Assembly (NCBI GenBank): GCA_029574055.1
Contig: JAKQBQ010000078.1
Coordinates: 1-9,213, forward strand
DNA from: Methanobacteriota archaeon
GTDB taxonomy: Archaea > Thermoplasmatota > Thermoplasmata > Methanomassiliicoccales > Methanomethylophilaceae
Direction of reading: 5' to 3'
DNA length: 9,213 nucleotides
This document shows, piece by piece, positions 1 to 8,180 of the stretch. The stretch's first letter is position 1. The number at the start of each line of letters is the position of its first letter. The notes under the pieces are model-generated. The model saw only the letters and a program-made list of their open reading frames with translations, searched no databases and was not told the origin of the DNA. Made by a program: the position numbers and the translations under genes.

Positions 1-1931
1 CCGTCTTCCAGCTTGATGGCCTTTATGCCTCTCGCTCTCACATTCTTGTATGCGCTGAGACTGGTCTTCTTCAGCAGCCCGTTCTTGGTGCAGAATGCCA
101 GATATTTGTCTTCGGGGAAGTCCTGGACGCAGATGGTGTTCACCACTATCTCCCCCGGCTCAATGTCCGGGAGCAGGTTGATTATCGGCTTCCCTTTGGA
201 CTGCCTGCTTCCCTCCGGGACCCTGTATCCCTTGAGCCAGTGCAGCCTTCCGTGGCTGGTGATGAACATCAGGTAGTTGTGGGAGGAGGTTATGAACATG
301 TTGGACACGTAGTCCTCCTCCTTGGTCTGCATGCCGATCAGGCCGACGCCGCCCCTCGCCTGCTGCCTGTAGGTGTTCAGAGGTATCCTCTTGATGTAGT
401 TGTCCGCGGAGATGGTTATCACCACGTCCTCCATCGGTATGAGGTCCTCCTCGTCAATATCGATGGCGCTCTCGTTGATGATGGTCCTGCGGTCGTCTCC
501 GTAAGAATCCTTCATTTCTTTGAGCTCGTCTTTGATTATCGCGAAGACCCTGCTCTTGTTGTCGAGGATGTCGCGGAGGTCCTTCATCAATGCTATGAGC
601 TGGTTGTATTCTTCTTTCAAAGACTCTATCTCAAGGCCGGTGAGCTTCTGCAGCCTCATGTCGAGTATGGCCTTGGCCTGCTCTTCGTCTATGCCGAGAA
701 GGCCCTGCAGCCCCGCGTTCGCTTCCGCCGCGTCCTTCGACGCGCGGATCAGGGCTATGGTCTCATCGAGCATGCTCAGCGCCTTCATCAGCCCTTCCAG
801 GATGTGGTAGCGCTTCTCCGCCTGCGCAAGATCGAACTTGGTCCTGCGGACGACCACCTCCGTCCTGTATCCGATGTAGTTGCTTATCATCTCCTTCAGG
901 CCGAGGAGGGTGGGCTTGTTGTTGACCAGCGCAAGGTTGATTATTCCATATGTTATCTGCATCTGGGTCTTCTTGAAGAGGTTCTCCAGGACAACATTCT
1001 CTATCGCGTCCCTGTGGAGCTCGATCACCACCCTCATGCCGTTCCTGTCGGACTCGTCCCTAAGGTCGGTGATGTCCTCAAGCACCTTGTTCTTGACGTG
1101 TTCGGCGATCGTTTCTATGAGGGTTGCTTTGTTGACCTGATACGGAAGCTCGTCGATTATTATGCTGCTCTTGCCGTTGCCTATCTCTTCGAAGTAGGTG
1201 TTCGCCCTCACTTTTATCTTGCCTCTTCCGGTGAGGTAAGCGGATTCTATCCCGGAAAAGCCGTATATGGTGCCCCCGGTAGGGAAATCGGGGCCTTTTA
1301 TGAATTTCATAAGGTCGAAGACCTCCGCCTCGGGGTTGTCTATCGAATAGATGATGGCATCGCATACCTCGGACAGGTTATGCGGAGGCATCTTCGTGGC
1401 CATCCCCACCGCTATCCCGTCGGATCCGTTGACAAGGAGGTTGGGGAACTTCGCCGGGAGAACTGACGGCTCTTTCAGGGAGCCGTCGAAATTGTCCACG
1501 AAGTCCACGGTATCCTTGTCTATGTCTGCCAAAAGATCCCCGGATATCTTGGAAAGGCGGGCTTCTGTGTAACGCATCGCTGCGGGAGAATCGCCGTCGA
1601 CGGACCCGAAGTTGCCTTGGCCGTCCACCAGCGGATACCTGAGCGAGAACGGCTGGGCCATCCTTACCATGGCGTCGTACGCTGCCGAATCGCCGTGGGG
1701 ATGGTACTTACCCAGGACCTCTCCCACGACCCTTGCGGATTTCTTGTGGGCCCTGTTGTACGGTAGTCCCAGCTCCGACATCGCATACAGTATCTTCCTG
1801 TGGACGGGTTTCAATCCATCCCTTATATCCGGGAGAGCACGCCCGACGATGACGCTCATCGAATAGTCGATGTACGCCCTTTTCATCTCTTTCTCTATGC
1901 TTTGGGGTATGACCTTTTTGCGCTCTTCCAT
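1..1931 (-). CDS. gyrA: DNA gyrase subunit A (C-terminus cut off by window edge)
   Basis: Breakage-reunion subunit of the gyrase A2B2 tetramer, which introduces negative supercoils using ATP. The start is ATG at 1931-1929, giving [16 protein letters not shown]; 643 codons are visible before the edge. The N-terminal domain carries the family core [16 protein letters not shown], then [14 protein letters not shown], where Ser and Asp occupy the quinolone-region positions in the susceptible-type state. The catalytic tyrosine is Tyr121 (codon 1569-1571) in [10 protein letters not shown]. The beta-pinwheel C-terminal domain begins near residue 505. Its GyrA box at 342-362 (residues 524-530) reads QARGGVG instead of the usual QRRGGKG. 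The gene follows gyrB with a 4-nt gap, so the two are very likely cotranscribed and perhaps translationally coupled. No frameshift was seen in the segments I translated. A ParC-type subunit is a remote alternative, but ParC normally lacks any GyrA box and the gyrB partner is adjacent. Confidence 0.97.
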   Translation of the reverse strand, partial: MEERKKVIPQSIEKEMKRAYIDYSMSVIVGRALPDIRDGLKPVHRKILYAMSELGLPYNRAHKKSARVVGEVLGKYHPHGDSAAYDAMVRMAQPFSLRYPLVDGQGNFGSVDGDSPAAMRYTEARLSKISGDLLADIDKDTVDFVDNFDGSLKEPSVLPAKFPNLLVNGSDGIAVGMATKMPPHNLSEVCDAIIYSIDNPEAEVFDLMKFIKGPDFPTGGTIYGFSGIESAYLTGRGKIKVRANTYFEEIGNGKSSIIIDELPYQVNKATLIETIAEHVKNKVLEDITDLRDESDRNGMRVVIELHRDAIENVVLENLFKKTQMQITYGIINLALVNNKPTLLGLKEMISNYIGYRTEVVVRRTKFDLAQAEKRYHILEGLMKALSMLDETIALIRASKDAAEANAGLQGLLGIDEEQAKAILDMRLQKLTGLEIESLKEEYNQLIALMKDLRDILDNKSRVFAIIKDELKEMKDSYGDDRRTIINESAIDIDEEDLIPMEDVVITISADNYIKRIPLNTYRQQARGGVGLIGMQTKEEDYVSNMFITSSHNYLMFITSHGRLHWLKGYRVPEGSRQSKGKPIINLLPDIEPGEIVVNTICVQDFPEDKYLAFCTKNGLLKKTSLSAYKNVRARGIKAIKLED

Positions 1932-1935
1932 GACA

Positions 1936-3882
<1,947 letters not shown>

Positions 3883-3900
3883 TCATGTATGCCGACCATG

Positions 3901-3910
3901 TATTTATAGG
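3901..3910 (-). promoter_or_regulatory. gyrB: TATA box of the gyrBA operon
   Basis: The minus strand reads CCTATAAATA, a strong archaeal TATA element preceded by a G/C-rich BRE-like stretch. Transcription would begin about 25 nt downstream, near 3876-3880, leaving a 5' leader of roughly 30 nt that contains the GGAG ribosome site. The element sits at the edge of a 20-nt alternating purine-pyrimidine tract. Confidence 0.7.
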
Positions 3911-3911
3911 G

Positions 3912-3931
3912 GCGTGCGCGCGCATGTGTAT
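3912..3931. other. Alternating purine-pyrimidine tract (Z-DNA-prone) at the gyrB promoter
   Basis: Twenty consecutive bases alternate strictly purine/pyrimidine, with a GCGCGCGC core flanked by GT/GC and AT/GT steps. Such tracts favour Z-DNA under negative supercoiling. It lies directly upstream of the gyrB TATA box, in the BRE region. Its function is inference; the alternation itself is directly visible. Confidence 0.5.
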
Positions 3932-3990
3932 TACCGCTGATTTTCAAAACCGAACGATGCGAACGGGCGGATATCTTCCATTGGCAAGTC

Positions 3991-4000
3991 TGAAATATTG
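3991..4000 (+). promoter_or_regulatory. thiC: Weak TATA-like element upstream of thiC
   Basis: The A/T-rich string tgaaatattg is centred about 25 nt before the ATG at 4020, the spacing expected for a leaderless archaeal transcript starting at that codon. No Shine-Dalgarno sequence is seen before 4008 or 4020. The match to the TATA consensus is imperfect. I saw no TPP-riboswitch hallmarks (such as a CTGAGA box) between 3850 and 4020. Confidence 0.35.
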
Positions 4001-4019
4001 ACATGCGATGCGCTATTGC

Positions 4020-5312
4020 ATGAGCACCATAATGGAAGAGGCCCGCCGAGGCGTGACCCCAATGATCAAAAGGATCGCCGAAAAAGAAGGGGTCACCGAA
4101 GGGTTCGTGAGGAACGGCATCGCCTCCGGCAGGATAGTGGTGCCCTGCAACCCCATACACGATCCTGAGCCGGCGGCCATCGGAGAAGGAATGGGGATAA
4201 AGGTCAACGTGAACCTCGGGACCTCCAGGGACCTTGTGGACCTGGACAGCGAGCTCAGGAAACTGGATATCGCGATAAGATACGGCGCGGATGCGGTGAT
4301 GGATCTCAGCACCGGCGGCGATATCGACCATATCAGAAGGACGCTTATCTCGAAGGCCCCGATGATGATCGGGTCCGTTCCGATATACCAGACGGGGTTG
4401 ACGGCCGCCAGGAAGGATGCTATCGTCAACATGACCGAGGATGATATTTTCAATGGAATAGAGCAGCACGCCAAGGACGGGATGGACTTCATGACCGTCC
4501 ACTGCGGCATCACGAAGGAGACGGTGGCTTGGCTCAAGAAGAACGAACGCGTCACGGACGTTGTTTCAAGAGGAGGATCGTTCCTTACGGCATGGATACT
4601 CCATAACGACGAGGAGAACCCTCTCTACAAGAATTTCGATTATCTTTTGGAATTAGCGAGAAAATACGAATTCGCCCTTTCCTTGGGGGACGGCTTCAGA
4701 CCGGGCTGTATTGACGATGCCTCGGACCAAGCGCAGCTGTCGGAATTGATGACGCTGGGTCATTTGGTTTTAAGGTGCAGAGAGGCAGGCGTCCAGAGCA
4801 TGGTGGAGGGTCCGGGGCATGTCCCGCTGGATCAAGTCCCCATGAACATGCAGATCGAGAAAAGGCTCTGCCATGAAGCCCCGTTCTATGTGCTTGGCCC
4901 CCTCGTGACAGATATAGCGCCGGGATACGACCATATCGTGGGAGCGATCGGCGGAGCGGTGGCAGCCCAGCACGGCGCAGACTTCCTGTGCTATCTGACG
5001 CCTGCGGAACACCTCTCCCTGCCCGATGAAGAGGATGTGAAAGAAGGGCTGATCGCATCGAAGATAGCCGCGCATGTGGGGGATATCTGCAGAGGCAGGG
5101 GGAGGGAGATGGACACCAGGATGGCGAAGGCCAGGAAGGCCCTCGATTGGAACACAATGTTCGAGGTGTGCATAGACCCGGAGAAAGCAAGAAGATACAG
5201 AGCCAGAGGATGCACAAAAGAGGAGGACGGCTGCTCCATGTGCGGCGACGTCTGCGCAATGAAGATAGTCAACCAGTATCTTGTGAAGAACGGTCCCAAG
5301 GACGACTGTTGA
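4020..5312 (+). CDS. thiC: Phosphomethylpyrimidine synthase ThiC (short form)
   Basis: Radical-SAM enzyme converting 5-aminoimidazole ribotide to hydroxymethylpyrimidine phosphate in thiamin synthesis. It is about 430 aa, the compact form lacking the N-terminal extension of most bacterial ThiC. It opens MSTIMEEARRGVTPMIKRIA, typical of archaeal ThiC. Middle motifs include DLSTGGDIDHIRR, VEGPGHVPLDQVPMNMQIEK and YLTPAEHLSLPDEEDVKEGL, which hold the histidines known to bind the second metal. The C-terminus carries the iron-sulfur cysteines in GCSMCGDVCAMK, spaced C-x2-C-x3-C. The start at 4020 is preferred because of family alignment and a TATA-like element 25 nt upstream; ATG at 4008 would add four residues. 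The gene is transcribed divergently from gyrBA and ends in TGA 6 bp from the converging tRNA. A role as a BzaF-like 5-hydroxybenzimidazole synthase cannot be excluded from sequence alone, since these are ThiC paralogues. Confidence 0.93.
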   Translation: MSTIMEEARRGVTPMIKRIAEKEGVTEGFVRNGIASGRIVVPCNPIHDPEPAAIGEGMGIKVNVNLGTSRDLVDLDSELRKLDIAIRYGADAVMDLSTGGDIDHIRRTLISKAPMMIGSVPIYQTGLTAARKDAIVNMTEDDIFNGIEQHAKDGMDFMTVHCGITKETVAWLKKNERVTDVVSRGGSFLTAWILHNDEENPLYKNFDYLLELARKYEFALSLGDGFRPGCIDDASDQAQLSELMTLGHLVLRCREAGVQSMVEGPGHVPLDQVPMNMQIEKRLCHEAPFYVLGPLVTDIAPGYDHIVGAIGGAVAAQHGADFLCYLTPAEHLSLPDEEDVKEGLIASKIAAHVGDICRGRGREMDTRMAKARKALDWNTMFEVCIDPEKARRYRARGCTKEEDGCSMCGDVCAMKIVNQYLVKNGPKDDC

Positions 5313-5318
5313 GAAAGT

Positions 5319-5393
5319 TGGAGCCACTGGAGGGGATCGAACCCCCGGCCTACAGTTTACGAAACTGCCGCTCTACCGCTGAGCCACAGTGGC
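5319..5393 (-). tRNA. tRNA-Thr (anticodon CGU)
   Basis: The minus strand folds into a complete cloverleaf with no intron. Acceptor stem GCCACTG pairs with CAGTGGC; D stem GCTC/GAGC has loop AGCGGTA; anticodon stem GCAGT/ACTGT has one G-U pair and loop TTCGTAA, giving anticodon CGT (codon ACG); the variable loop has 5 nt; T stem GGGGG/CCCTC has loop TTCGATC. The discriminator base at 5322 is U, as expected for archaeal threonine tRNAs, and CCA is encoded at 5321-5319. The body is 5322-5393 (72 nt). It converges on thiC. Confidence 0.95.
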
Positions 5394-5418
5394 ATTGGGA
5401 CTGTTGATTGAGACCTAA

Positions 5419-5427
5419 GATAAAAAG
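5419..5427 (-). promoter_or_regulatory. TATA element of the tRNA-Thr gene
   Basis: The minus strand reads CTTTTTATC, 26-34 nt upstream of the first tRNA base at 5393. That is the expected spacing for transcription starting at or just before the mature 5' end. Confidence 0.5.
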
Positions 5428-5471
5428 TTTTACTATTGCTTGCGCGTGGTATTTTGCACTTGGCAATTAAC

Positions 5472-5481
5472 TTTATATTTA
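5472..5481 (+). promoter_or_regulatory. TATA box of the pentapeptide-repeat gene
   Basis: TTTATATTTA is a near-consensus archaeal TATA box centred about 26-27 nt before the ATG at 5503. No ribosome site lies between it and the ATG, so a leaderless mRNA beginning at the start codon is likely. A working promoter argues against the gene being simply dead. Confidence 0.6.
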
Positions 5482-5502
5482 TTTAGAATTCTATAGAGTT
5501 CC

Positions 5503-6384
5503 ATGGTACAGCTGAAAAAAATTACAAGGGACATGTTTTTGACAATGGACAAAACTACCAAGGATCAGATGTACGACTTGCGTTCATATGATTACAACAT
5601 TACGCTGAAAGAAGTTAGCAAAGATGCCGCGGTCGTCCTCTATACTCCTGTGTCAGGCGGGGGGGGGGAGTTTGAACTAATACTCGAACCCTTTAAAAAA
5701 ATATAGCCAGAGATCTATGAAGACATTGTTGACTCCGAAGATGAGGTCTATCTCAACTTAGATTTCGTATATTTTGAAAAAGACGATTGGGATTGCTTGA
5801 GGATATTGTTATTTCCTCTCGCGGCAGAATACGATGACGAGGCTTTGATAACTTCGGCAGAAAATAGGTCTCGCCTCATGATCGATGCGGACTTTTCCTT
5901 CTTTTCCGGCGTAGTTTCATATCATCGCTTGACTGACACAGAGGGATATGATGACAATGAAGGTTTTGCTAGAAATATTGCTGGCCTCTCCGTTATCCAA
6001 ATGAAACATTCTGTGTTTAAAGACCGCATCGGGATAGATACGGCGGATACGAGGTATATCAACTTCAGCGATTCGATATTCAAAGCTGAAGCCTATTTCC
6101 ACTTGTGGGAAGTAACCGATGCCTTTTTCATGAGGGTTGTGTTTGAAAAAGAAGCTGATTTCAGTGGCGGGAAAATAGAAAATTCTTTCTTCAGCGAGGC
6201 AATCTTCAATGAAAGAGCTGATTTTAGCAGTACACGTTTAGGATTGGGTGCCTTTGATGTAACAACAGTGTTCAAAAAAGGTGCTTCGTTCAACAAGCAT
6301 TCGAGTTTCTGCGCACATATTGACGATCTGCTGCCCCTCCACAAACTCCTGATCAACATCCAGAAACGGGGACAGCAACCATGA
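5503..6384 (+). CDS. Pentapeptide-repeat-like protein with in-frame TAG (recoded or pseudogene)
   Basis: One continuous frame of 293 codons plus TGA, broken only by TAG at codon 68 (5704-5706). Before the TAG lies a 67-residue N-terminal part I do not recognise (MVQLKKITRDMFLTMDKTTK...). After it the frame continues without a break as PEIYEDIVDSEDEVYLNLDF and stays open for 225 codons. The second part has degenerate pentapeptide periodicity, roughly residues 128-268, with strings such as EADFSGGKIENSFFSEAIF and ERADFSSTRLGLGAF, suggesting a right-handed beta-helix. No signal peptide or membrane segment is seen. The downstream part lacks a nearby start: TTG at 5797 has no ribosome site and the first in-frame ATG is at 5878. 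Both other frames stop soon after 5706, so frameshifting does not explain the join. The DNA is A/T-richer than gyrBA or thiC, hinting at transfer. The function is unknown. It may be a pyrrolysine-containing gene, a readthrough gene, or one with a nonsense mutation. Confidence 0.6.
5659..5668 (+). repeat. G10 homopolymer inside the coding frame
   Basis: Ten consecutive G, encoding part of a Gly-Gly-Gly-Gly-Glu stretch in the pentapeptide-repeat gene. Loss or gain of one G would lead to TAA or TGA within a few codons, so the tract could act as an on/off slippage site. It could also be an assembly length error. Confidence 0.7.
5704..5706 (+). other. In-frame TAG codon (candidate recoded amber)
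   Basis: TAG directly follows TTT AAA AAA ATA in the pentapeptide-repeat frame, and the frame continues with coding-like sequence. All other visible stops in the window are TGA (gyrB, thiC, this gene) or TAA (ATPase, nfo, the right-edge gene). That is weakly consistent with an organism that avoids TAG as a terminator. Confidence 0.4.
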
Positions 6385-6410
6385 CAAGACGACTACCTGT
6401 ACGGTCTTGT
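6384..6410 (+). terminator. Possible hairpin at the end of the pentapeptide-repeat gene
   Basis: ACAAGAC (6384-6390) pairs with GTCTTGT (6404-6410) across a 13-nt loop, beginning at the last base of the stop codon. No T-rich tract follows, so a terminator role is only tentative. Confidence 0.25.
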
Positions 6411-6430
6411 GCTCATCGTCCCCGATCCGC

Positions 6431-6570
6431 CTGTATTCGGAAAACGTGTCCCTGAATGCCGCGGCGTCCGCGGAGATCGGCGGGAACCCGCGTGTGAGTG
6501 TGCATTCCCACCTATAGTCTTCCGGAATGTCTGCCGGAGCTGTATATCTGGCTCTTTGGAACCTGTGGGA
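6431..6570 (-). pseudogene. Degenerate 3' fragment of an endonuclease IV (nfo) gene
   Basis: About 140 bp that align, by eye at roughly 75% identity, with 8197-8335, the 3' end of the intact nfo gene, in the same orientation. On the minus strand one frame gives GSKEPDIQL, matching SSKEPDMQL. After a 1-nt deletion near 6535, another frame gives EDYRWECTL...ISADAAAFRDTF, matching EDSKQECTF...ISADAVVFRDMF. The position of the metal-binding glutamate (Glu249 of the intact copy) is Gly here (GGG for GAG), and the stop at the homologous place is gone. There is no 5' part, so it is a dead remnant of codons about 224-268. It lies between the pentapeptide-repeat gene and the ATPase cassette. Confidence 0.85.
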
Positions 6571-6619
6571 ACACCCATAAGCCTCCGATATCATAAGTGG
6601 TGCGCCGAGATAAGAAATG

Positions 6620-6627
6620 TTTATCTA
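6620..6627 (+). promoter_or_regulatory. Possible TATA element of the ATPase gene
   Basis: TTTATCTA, overlapping the outer end of the left inverted repeat. Transcription would start about 25 nt downstream, near the centre of the palindrome at 6626-6677, so a protein bound to that palindrome would block initiation. Confidence 0.35.
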
Positions 6628-6677
6628 ACATAATCACCATTAAGTTAATAGCTATTAAGTTAATGAAGATTATGTAA
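6626..6677. repeat. Left 52-bp imperfect palindrome upstream of the ATPase gene
   Basis: Two 26-nt arms match at 22 of 26 positions around a centre between 6651 and 6652 (AG|CT). The outer arms are TAACATAATC and GATTATGTAA. The inner part has two copies of ATTAAGTTAAT, itself a palindrome around its central G. Related elements recur just after the gene (7993-8029). It covers the expected promoter and leader region of the ATPase gene. Confidence 0.8.
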
Positions 6678-6681
6678 GGTG
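6678..6681 (+). promoter_or_regulatory. Ribosome binding site of the ATPase gene
   Basis: GGTG, 5 nt before the ATG at 6687, immediately following the left palindrome. It supports the chosen start. Confidence 0.5.
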
Positions 6682-6686
6682 CTGCA

Positions 6687-7991
6687 ATGAAGTTCTACAA
6701 CCGGGAGACGGAGCTGAAGATCCTTAAAAAGAATCACGAAATGTCAAAGAAGGAAAGCACTTTCACAGTGATCACGGGAAGAAGGCGCATAGGAAAGACC
6801 GCGCTGATAAAAGAGTCTGAAAAAGAGAACAGACTCCTCTATTTTTTTGTAGACCGCAAAAGCGAGGCGCTGCTCTGCGAACAACTCGTGAACGACACAA
6901 AAACATGTTTAGGATTCGAGTTGGTAGACTCCGGCAGGTTCACAGACCTCTTTAAGCAGTTGATGATGTATGGAAAAGAGAACAGCTTTACGTTTGTCAT
7001 CGATGAATTCCAAGAGTTGGAGAAAGTCAACCGGTCGATCACAAGCGGCATACAGAACCACTGGGATACGTACAAATCCCAATCGAAAGTGAATCTGATC
7101 GTTTGCGGTTCTGTTCATTCGATGATGGTCAAGATCTTTGAGGATAACAAAGAGCCGCTTTTCGGCAGGGCTACCTCTAAATTCAACATCAGACCTTTAA
7201 AGCCGAACGTCCTGAAAGAAATACTCGGTGATCATAATCCGAGTTATACTCCGGATGATCTGCTTTTTCTTTATGCCTTGACCGGAGGCGTTCCGAAGTA
7301 CATTGAACTGCTGATGGATTCGGGAGCGGCCACTTTCGAAAAAATGCTGGACTGCGTCTGCGCCCCGGATTCTCTGTTCCTGACCGAAGGGAGGGATCTT
7401 CTTATAACCGAATTCGGAAAGGATTACGGAACATACTACTCCATCCTGAGCCTGATCGCCGCGGGAAAGAATACTCTGGGAGAGATCAACAATTCGATCG
7501 GGATGGAATCCGGCCAATACATGGAGAATCTGGAGAAAAAATATGTTCTTATAAAACGGAACAAGCCCATCTTCTCGGAAAAGAACAGCAGGGACACCAG
7601 GTGGCACATATCAGACAACTACCTAAGATTCTATTTCAAATTCATGAGCGGCAACCAATCGCTGATAGAGATGGAACAATTCGACATCCTGAGAAAAAAG
7701 ATACATGAGGATTACCCGCAATACAGCGGCCTTGTACTCGAGAATTACTTCAGAGAGAAGATGATAGAAGAGGAAAAGATCACTGAAATAGGGTCATATT
7801 GGGATAGGAAGGGACAGAATGAGATCGATATCATCGCTGTTAACGATATGACCATGAAAGCGATAGTGGCAGAAGTGAAACGCGATCCCAAGAGAGCCGA
7901 CATCGGTGAACTGGAAGAGAAGTCCAAGCATGTTCACGGATTGAAAGGATATGAGGTGGAGTACAGAGTGCTTTCGCTTAACGATCTGTAA
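6687..7991 (+). CDS. Archaeal-type P-loop ATPase with C-terminal PD-(D/E)XK nuclease-like domain (PF01637/DUF234 type)
   Basis: 434 aa. The N-terminus MKFYNRETELKILKK is typical of the archaeal ATPase family. Walker A is GRRRIGKTAL (31-40), Walker B is FVIDEFQEL (103-111) with Asp106-Glu107, and a sensor-like CGSVHSMM follows (140-147). GGVPKYIELL (200-209) is a family signature. Residues about 240-300 look like a winged-helix segment. The C-terminal part fits a restriction-nuclease-like fold: LVLENYFREKM (349-359), then EIDIIA (Asp381) and AEVK (Glu396, Lys398), the D...ExK arrangement. No signal peptide or membrane segment is seen. Such STAND-like ATPases are often multicopy in archaea and their roles are poorly known; they are suspected in mobile-element or defence functions. 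The gene stands alone between two related palindromes and is bounded by nfo sequences, suggesting it arrived as a unit. Start: ATG with GGTG 5 nt upstream. Stop: TAA, which overlaps the right inverted repeat by one base. Confidence 0.88.
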   Translation: MKFYNRETELKILKKNHEMSKKESTFTVITGRRRIGKTALIKESEKENRLLYFFVDRKSEALLCEQLVNDTKTCLGFELVDSGRFTDLFKQLMMYGKENSFTFVIDEFQELEKVNRSITSGIQNHWDTYKSQSKVNLIVCGSVHSMMVKIFEDNKEPLFGRATSKFNIRPLKPNVLKEILGDHNPSYTPDDLLFLYALTGGVPKYIELLMDSGAATFEKMLDCVCAPDSLFLTEGRDLLITEFGKDYGTYYSILSLIAAGKNTLGEINNSIGMESGQYMENLEKKYVLIKRNKPIFSEKNSRDTRWHISDNYLRFYFKFMSGNQSLIEMEQFDILRKKIHEDYPQYSGLVLENYFREKMIEEEKITEIGSYWDRKGQNEIDIIAVNDMTMKAIVAEVKRDPKRADIGELEEKSKHVHGLKGYEVEYRVLSLNDL

Positions 7992-7992
7992 T

Positions 7993-8029
7993 TAAAATAA
8001 TAGTGATTAAGTTAATGACTATTATGTTA
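7993..8029. repeat. Right 37-bp palindrome downstream of the ATPase gene
   Basis: Two 18-nt arms match at 16 of 18 positions around G8011. It contains ATTAAGTTAAT at the centre and ends in ATTATGTTA, the same parts as the left palindrome. With the flanking bases it forms the right copy of the 40-bp inverted repeat (7991-8030). It begins 1 nt after the ATPase stop codon, so it could also fold as a hairpin at the mRNA end. Confidence 0.8.
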
Positions 8030-8158
8030 GCAATGATTTGATACTGTCGGCAGCGAGGATCGTTTGCGGTCATTTATCTTTAGACCCAGCCTTATCGAAG
8101 AACTCGTTTTCTGTCTTATCGGACAACGGAAGATACAGGCGCTTCCACAGCAATTCAG

Positions 8159-8170
8159 CCCCGCGTGGGG
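8159..8170 (-). terminator. Short G/C hairpin just downstream of nfo
   Basis: CCCC and GGGG arms around a 4-nt loop, about 11 nt after the nfo stop on the minus strand. There is no T-run behind it in the nfo direction, so this is weak. The rest of 8031-8180 holds no gene or other recognisable element. Confidence 0.2.
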
Positions 8171-8180
8171 TTGTTTCTCT

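Larger units (their letters stand above)
6625..8030. mobile_element. Putative inverted-repeat-bounded ATPase/nuclease cassette
   Basis: A 1406-bp unit holding a single gene (6687-7991). Its outer 40 bases on each side, 6625-6664 and the reverse complement of 7991-8030, match at 32 of 40 positions, starting with an identical CTAACATAAT. Copies of an nfo 3' end flank it on both sides. I see no target-site duplication and no known transposase, so this may be a mobile cassette, an element moved in trans, or a gene with matching operators at both ends. Confidence 0.4.

Noticed and set aside
240..1466. Long plus-strand open frame (408 codons) opposite gyrA
   Set aside because: It lies wholly antisense to a clearly conserved gyrA frame, its composition (rich in V, L, H, Y) is typical of a mirror frame, and it has no family motif or promoter.
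4013..4555. Minus-strand frames opposite thiC (180 and 216 codons)
   Set aside because: Shadows of the conserved ThiC frame, with no supported start or motif.
5695..5706. Programmed frameshift at the A7 run before the TAG
   Set aside because: Both the +1 and -1 frames meet stops soon after (TGA near 5718, TAG near 5760), while the zero frame stays open past the TAG.
6409..6633. Plus-strand 74-codon frame resembling the one at 8064-8333
   Set aside because: The resemblance comes from the duplicated nfo 3' end read on its antisense strand, not from a shared plus-strand gene.
6600..8060. Target-site duplication around the inverted repeats
   Set aside because: Bases just outside the left end (ATGTTTAT) and right end (CAATGATT) do not match as a direct repeat.
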